A DNA stretch of 64,000 nucleotides from Bacillus horti. GTDB taxonomy: Bacteria > Bacillota > Bacilli > Caldalkalibacillales > JCM-10596. A program made the position numbers and the translations under genes. The stretch lies in assembly GCF_030813115.1 (NCBI RefSeq), contig NZ_JAUSTY010000005.1, positions 225,580-289,579 of the forward strand. Direction: 5' to 3'. Below, one piece after another: positions 61,412-64,000 of this stretch. The notes under the pieces were generated by a model that worked only from the letters and a program-made list of their open reading frames with translations, did no database searches and was not told where the DNA came from. How positions within the stretch are numbered: the stretch's first letter is position 1; each line of letters starts with the position of its first letter.

Positions 61412-62158
61412 ATGGAGAAAAAACCAAAAGTTTTAATTCTTGGTACATTTCACATGAGCCCTTCTTCCGATTTGTATCAGACTGAAGTAGATAATCTTCA
61501 ATCAAGGACAAGACAACAAGAAATCCGTGAAGTGGTGGATTTACTCAAACAATACAAGCCAACTAAAATAGCCGTAGAGATCGTTCCCGCAGAAGAGGAA
61601 TCCCTAAATAAAAAGTACAGAGACTATACCACTGGAAGCTTTGAGCTTGAAATGAATGAAGTACATCAACTTGGTTTTCGTATGGCTGCTGAATTAAATC
61701 ATGAGAAAGTGTACGCGATAGATTGGATGGAAAAAGGCGCGGAGAGACGTAGCGTAGGAGAAGTTTATGAATGGGCAAAAGCGAACCAACCAGAGCTATT
61801 CAGTAGCCTTTTTAACTGGCTGAAGCAAAAAGCGAATGATGAAAATAAGGAGTCAACGATACTCGATCTATATTGTAATTGTAATGAGCTTTCTGAAATT
61901 AAGAAACACCATCAGATGTATGTAAATATGGCGCGGATTAGAGAAATAAATAACTATGTGGGAATGGATTGGTTGATTTGGTGGTACCAAAGAAACTTAA
62001 TTTTGTTTTCTAATATTGCTCGTTTAGCAACTAGTAGTGACGATCGCATTATGTTAATTATTGGTGCTGGTCATGTGCAGATTCTTTATCAATTTCTTGA
62101 GGAAAGTGGACTATTCGAGTTAGAGTCAACAATGAAATATCTTAAAAAGTCAGTATAA
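61412..62158 (+). CDS. DUF5694 (TraB/PrgY-like) domain protein
   Basis: 248 residues: KPKVLILGTFHMSPSSD, KIAVEIVPAEEE and the C-terminal IMLIIGAGHVQILYQFLEES with conserved GxxH and E/D positions, the outline of the TraB/TIKI-like superfamily to which DUF5694 belongs. Metal-dependent peptidase activity is proposed for some relatives, not shown for this one. No signal peptide. AAAAAGGTAGG precedes ATG 61412. Confidence 0.78.
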   Translation: MEKKPKVLILGTFHMSPSSDLYQTEVDNLQSRTRQQEIREVVDLLKQYKPTKIAVEIVPAEEESLNKKYRDYTTGSFELEMNEVHQLGFRMAAELNHEKVYAIDWMEKGAERRSVGEVYEWAKANQPELFSSLFNWLKQKANDENKESTILDLYCNCNELSEIKKHHQMYVNMARIREINNYVGMDWLIWWYQRNLILFSNIARLATSSDDRIMLIIGAGHVQILYQFLEESGLFELESTMKYLKKSV

Positions 62159-62262
62159 TCCTTGGAGGAAATATTTCGCTTTAAATAGTCAAACTTCAAA
62201 TTAGTTAATCTAATTTGGTGTAGCCGATTATAAAAGACATACCCAAACAAAGGGGGGATTCT

Positions 62263-62712
62263 TTGAGTTATCTACGGAGAACGGCTTTTATAAGCATGGT
62301 TCTGGGCTTCCTGTCTGTGAGTGTTTCTTTCCTATTTTCATTCGTAATAGGTGTGCTTTGGTTAGCGGATAGTTTTGCTGGGAATGATTATTTTGGCCCA
62401 ATCATCTATTATTTTTGGGCTTCTCTTCCTGTGGTTATTGTAGCACCTCTATTATTTATCAAACAAATAGTTAAACTGAAGCATGCTGAATTAATAGTTG
62501 CTTCTGTCAGCACTGGTATCATCTATTCTTTTTTATCAATAACCCTATTAAATCAATACATAAACGTTATAGATTATTTACCTCCAAGACAAAGGCTGGT
62601 TTTACTAATAAAATATAGTGCTGAAGATACATCGATCATTTTTCTTGGATTAGTACTTTGTATATCTATCTTTTTGGTCGGAGCCTTATCAAGTATGAGA
62701 GCTAAAGTCTAA
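62263..62712 (+). CDS. Four-helix membrane protein, unknown
   Basis: 149 residues with four membrane helices (about 8-32, 45-66, 74-100 and 118-141) and few polar residues. No family recognised. TTG 62263 follows AAAGGGGGG. Confidence 0.6.
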   Translation: MSYLRRTAFISMVLGFLSVSVSFLFSFVIGVLWLADSFAGNDYFGPIIYYFWASLPVVIVAPLLFIKQIVKLKHAELIVASVSTGIIYSFLSITLLNQYINVIDYLPPRQRLVLLIKYSAEDTSIIFLGLVLCISIFLVGALSSMRAKV

Positions 62713-62787
62713 GGATGGCGTAACCGGTAAATGAAGATACGATAAAAAAGTTTTATGTACTGATATGATGAAAGGGTAGTGAGCCTT

Positions 62788-63441
62788 ATGAATCTTTCTT
62801 CAAAAGAAGCATTCAGAGCCATGATATATTATCTAGAAAAATATTATAATAAAACAAAGTCAGATGATGTTGGAAGCCTTTTAAGAGATTTGAGTCAAGG
62901 ACATGATCCTGAAATTGAAAACGGATGGAAGGAATCAATTCTAAAAATAAAAGATCCTAACCCTACACCTTGTTCTACACGATTATTTATAAATAGTGAT
63001 ATTATCTTATATCATAATAGGGATTATTTAGATACTTCCTTAACTGAGTTAGAGAATGAGGCATACAAGATTTACAAGATCGATGGTTCGTGCTGGAAGG
63101 ATACAATGGATTTTCACCATGATGTAGCTCGAATTCTAGAATTCCCCTCTTATTATGGGGAAAATTTAAACGCTTTTAATGATTGCCTTTCAGATATATT
63201 CCCATCTCACGCTCTTTTGGCTTTAGTTTTTTTGAATTATGATGTGTTAGCAAGAATTGATTTTGACTTTAGTCGAGATGTCTTGGATATTATCCAGTGT
63301 CAATCTAGAAATGCAAGACTTCAAGGGACTCATCTGTGTTCATTAGTTCAGACAAATGATTCTTCTCTTATGTACAAAGAGCTTGGAGCTGTGGATGTAC
63401 AATGGAACTCTGATGAATGGCAAGAGAGCAGTAGAGGTTAG
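62788..63441 (+). CDS. Two-domain immunity protein: uncharacterised N-terminal domain plus barstar-like C-terminal domain
   Basis: 217 residues. The first ~55 residues (KEAFRAMIYYLEKYY, TKSDDVGSLLRDLS, ENGWKESI) match a small domain found in contact-dependent toxin immunity proteins. The C-terminal half has KIDGSCWKDTMDFHHDVARI and FPSYYGENLNAFNDCLSDIF, the barstar signature (ribonuclease inhibitor), including the acidic helix that occupies a barnase active site. Two immunity folds in one chain is unusual. ATG 62788 is preferred over GTG 62779. No barnase-like gene is present here. Confidence 0.75.
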   Translation: MNLSSKEAFRAMIYYLEKYYNKTKSDDVGSLLRDLSQGHDPEIENGWKESILKIKDPNPTPCSTRLFINSDIILYHNRDYLDTSLTELENEAYKIYKIDGSCWKDTMDFHHDVARILEFPSYYGENLNAFNDCLSDIFPSHALLALVFLNYDVLARIDFDFSRDVLDIIQCQSRNARLQGTHLCSLVQTNDSSLMYKELGAVDVQWNSDEWQESSRG

Positions 63442-63474
63442 CTACGCAAATCAAAAAAGTAGGTGGTGAAGAGT

Positions 63475-63804
63475 TTGAAATATTTTTATGGAATACTATC
63501 AATACTAGGAACGATTCTACCCTATTCTCAACTCGTTCCATGGATATCAGAAAATGGCTTTAATATTACACAACTAATTTATGAAGCTAGTGAATCTCGC
63601 ATCGGAGCGTTTGCCTGGCTGGATGTGGTTGTAGCAGCTGTCGTTCTTATTGGTTTTATTTTATATGAAGGCATCAGAGAAAAAATGAAATACTTATGGC
63701 TTCCTATCATTGGTACGTTAACTGTTGGCGTTTCTCTTGGACTTCCTTTATTTCTTCTATTAAGGGAAATCCATTTGGAAAAGTCGGAGAGAAGAAGTAT
63801 ATAA
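63475..63804 (+). CDS. DUF2834 membrane protein
   Basis: 109 residues with three to four helices and the DUF2834 signatures ILPYSQLVPWISENGF, IGAFAWLDVVVAAVVL and IIGTLTVGVSLGLPLFLLLR. Function unknown. TTG 63475 is eight bases after AGGTGG; GTG 63463 is too near. Overall short gene at the end of the immunity-type cluster. Confidence 0.8.
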   Translation: MKYFYGILSILGTILPYSQLVPWISENGFNITQLIYEASESRIGAFAWLDVVVAAVVLIGFILYEGIREKMKYLWLPIIGTLTVGVSLGLPLFLLLREIHLEKSERRSI

Positions 63805-64000
63805 TAGTAAAAGTATAGGAAATAAGAACTCGAAAAAAATTATTCTTGATCGAGAAAGATGAACGTAGTAAAAGGAGATATTAATTAAAAAGCGTTGCCT
63901 TAATTAAGGAGCCATTCCTGTAATGAAGTAATTTGAGGTTTGAGTAGAAAAGCGCCACTTGGTATACTGGGAAACGTTCCAAGCAGAGAACAAATCCCAA

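Noticed and set aside
63805..64000. Terminal 196 bases, checked for an IS end or gene start
   Set aside because: No frame, terminal repeat or ribosome-site-plus-start combination could be confirmed before the window ends.
1..64000. tRNA, rRNA genes and CRISPR arrays
   Set aside because: Scanned by eye; no cloverleaf with TTCGA-type arm plus CCA, no rRNA-like segment and no regularly spaced repeats were found.

Overview
The window comes from a chromosome of an endospore-forming Bacillaceae-type Firmicute. Three things support this: the conserved yicC-remA-rpoZ-coaBC-priA-def-fmt-rsmB-rlmN-prpC-prkC-rsgA-rpe-spoVM order in the first 15 kb, the tiny sporulation peptide SpoVM, and a sporulenol/hopene-type cyclase at 48.9-50.8 kb. 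Ribosome binding sites are strong AGGAGG types and GTG and TTG starts are frequent. I cannot fix the genus from sequence alone.

Region 1 (1-15.2 kb) is core genome on the + strand: an Eis-like acetyltransferase end, then genes for RNA polymerase, coenzyme A, replication restart, formyl-Met handling, rRNA/tRNA modification, the Ser/Thr kinase-phosphatase pair, ribosome assembly and the pentose phosphate pathway. Many neighbours overlap by 4-8 bases. The guanylate kinase gene usually found between remA and rpoZ is absent, and a duplicated hairpin element sits between rpoZ and coaBC. Synteny ends at the terminator after spoVM.

Region 2 (15.5-21.0 kb) is an AT-rich inserted cassette: a tyrosine-recombinase-like protein with degraded catalytic residues, an IS1182-type insertion sequence with intact ends, two membrane proteins (one frameshifted) and a coiled-coil protein with a PD-(D/E)XK nuclease-like C-terminus. 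It is the best candidate here for an undescribed (possibly defence) system.

Region 3 (21.1-39.5 kb) is an accessory patchwork: acetyltransferases, a GyrI-like protein, a broken GrpB gene, an FMN riboswitch driving an EamA transporter (probable riboflavin uptake), a PQQ-type sugar dehydrogenase, a metallophosphoesterase, a nitroreductase, a methyltransferase with an attenuator-like leader, hydrolases, and an Rrf2 regulator plus thioredoxin-reductase-like flavoprotein sharing matching operators.

Region 4 (39.5-47.1 kb) holds two paralogous ArsR-SRPBCC pairs, a UvrA-like ATPase, a ferredoxin-reductase-like protein and a DoxX-like protein. Three promoters carry the same pair of palindromic operators in the same geometry, so this looks like one cross-wired stress or drug-response regulon. 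A third ArsR copy is decaying downstream. An HxlR regulator and a SnoaL-like protein follow.

Region 5 (47.2-64 kb) contains a MarR regulator, an alpha/beta hydrolase, the terpene cyclase, then many short genes: NUDIX hydrolases, acetyltransferases, a metallopeptidase, small membrane proteins, lipoproteins, two SUKH (SMI1/KNR4) proteins and a two-domain barstar-type immunity protein, without visible toxin partners. Gene fragments and nonsense or frameshift-broken genes are scattered through regions 3-5, so this part of the chromosome is turning over quickly. No tRNA, rRNA or CRISPR array was seen.
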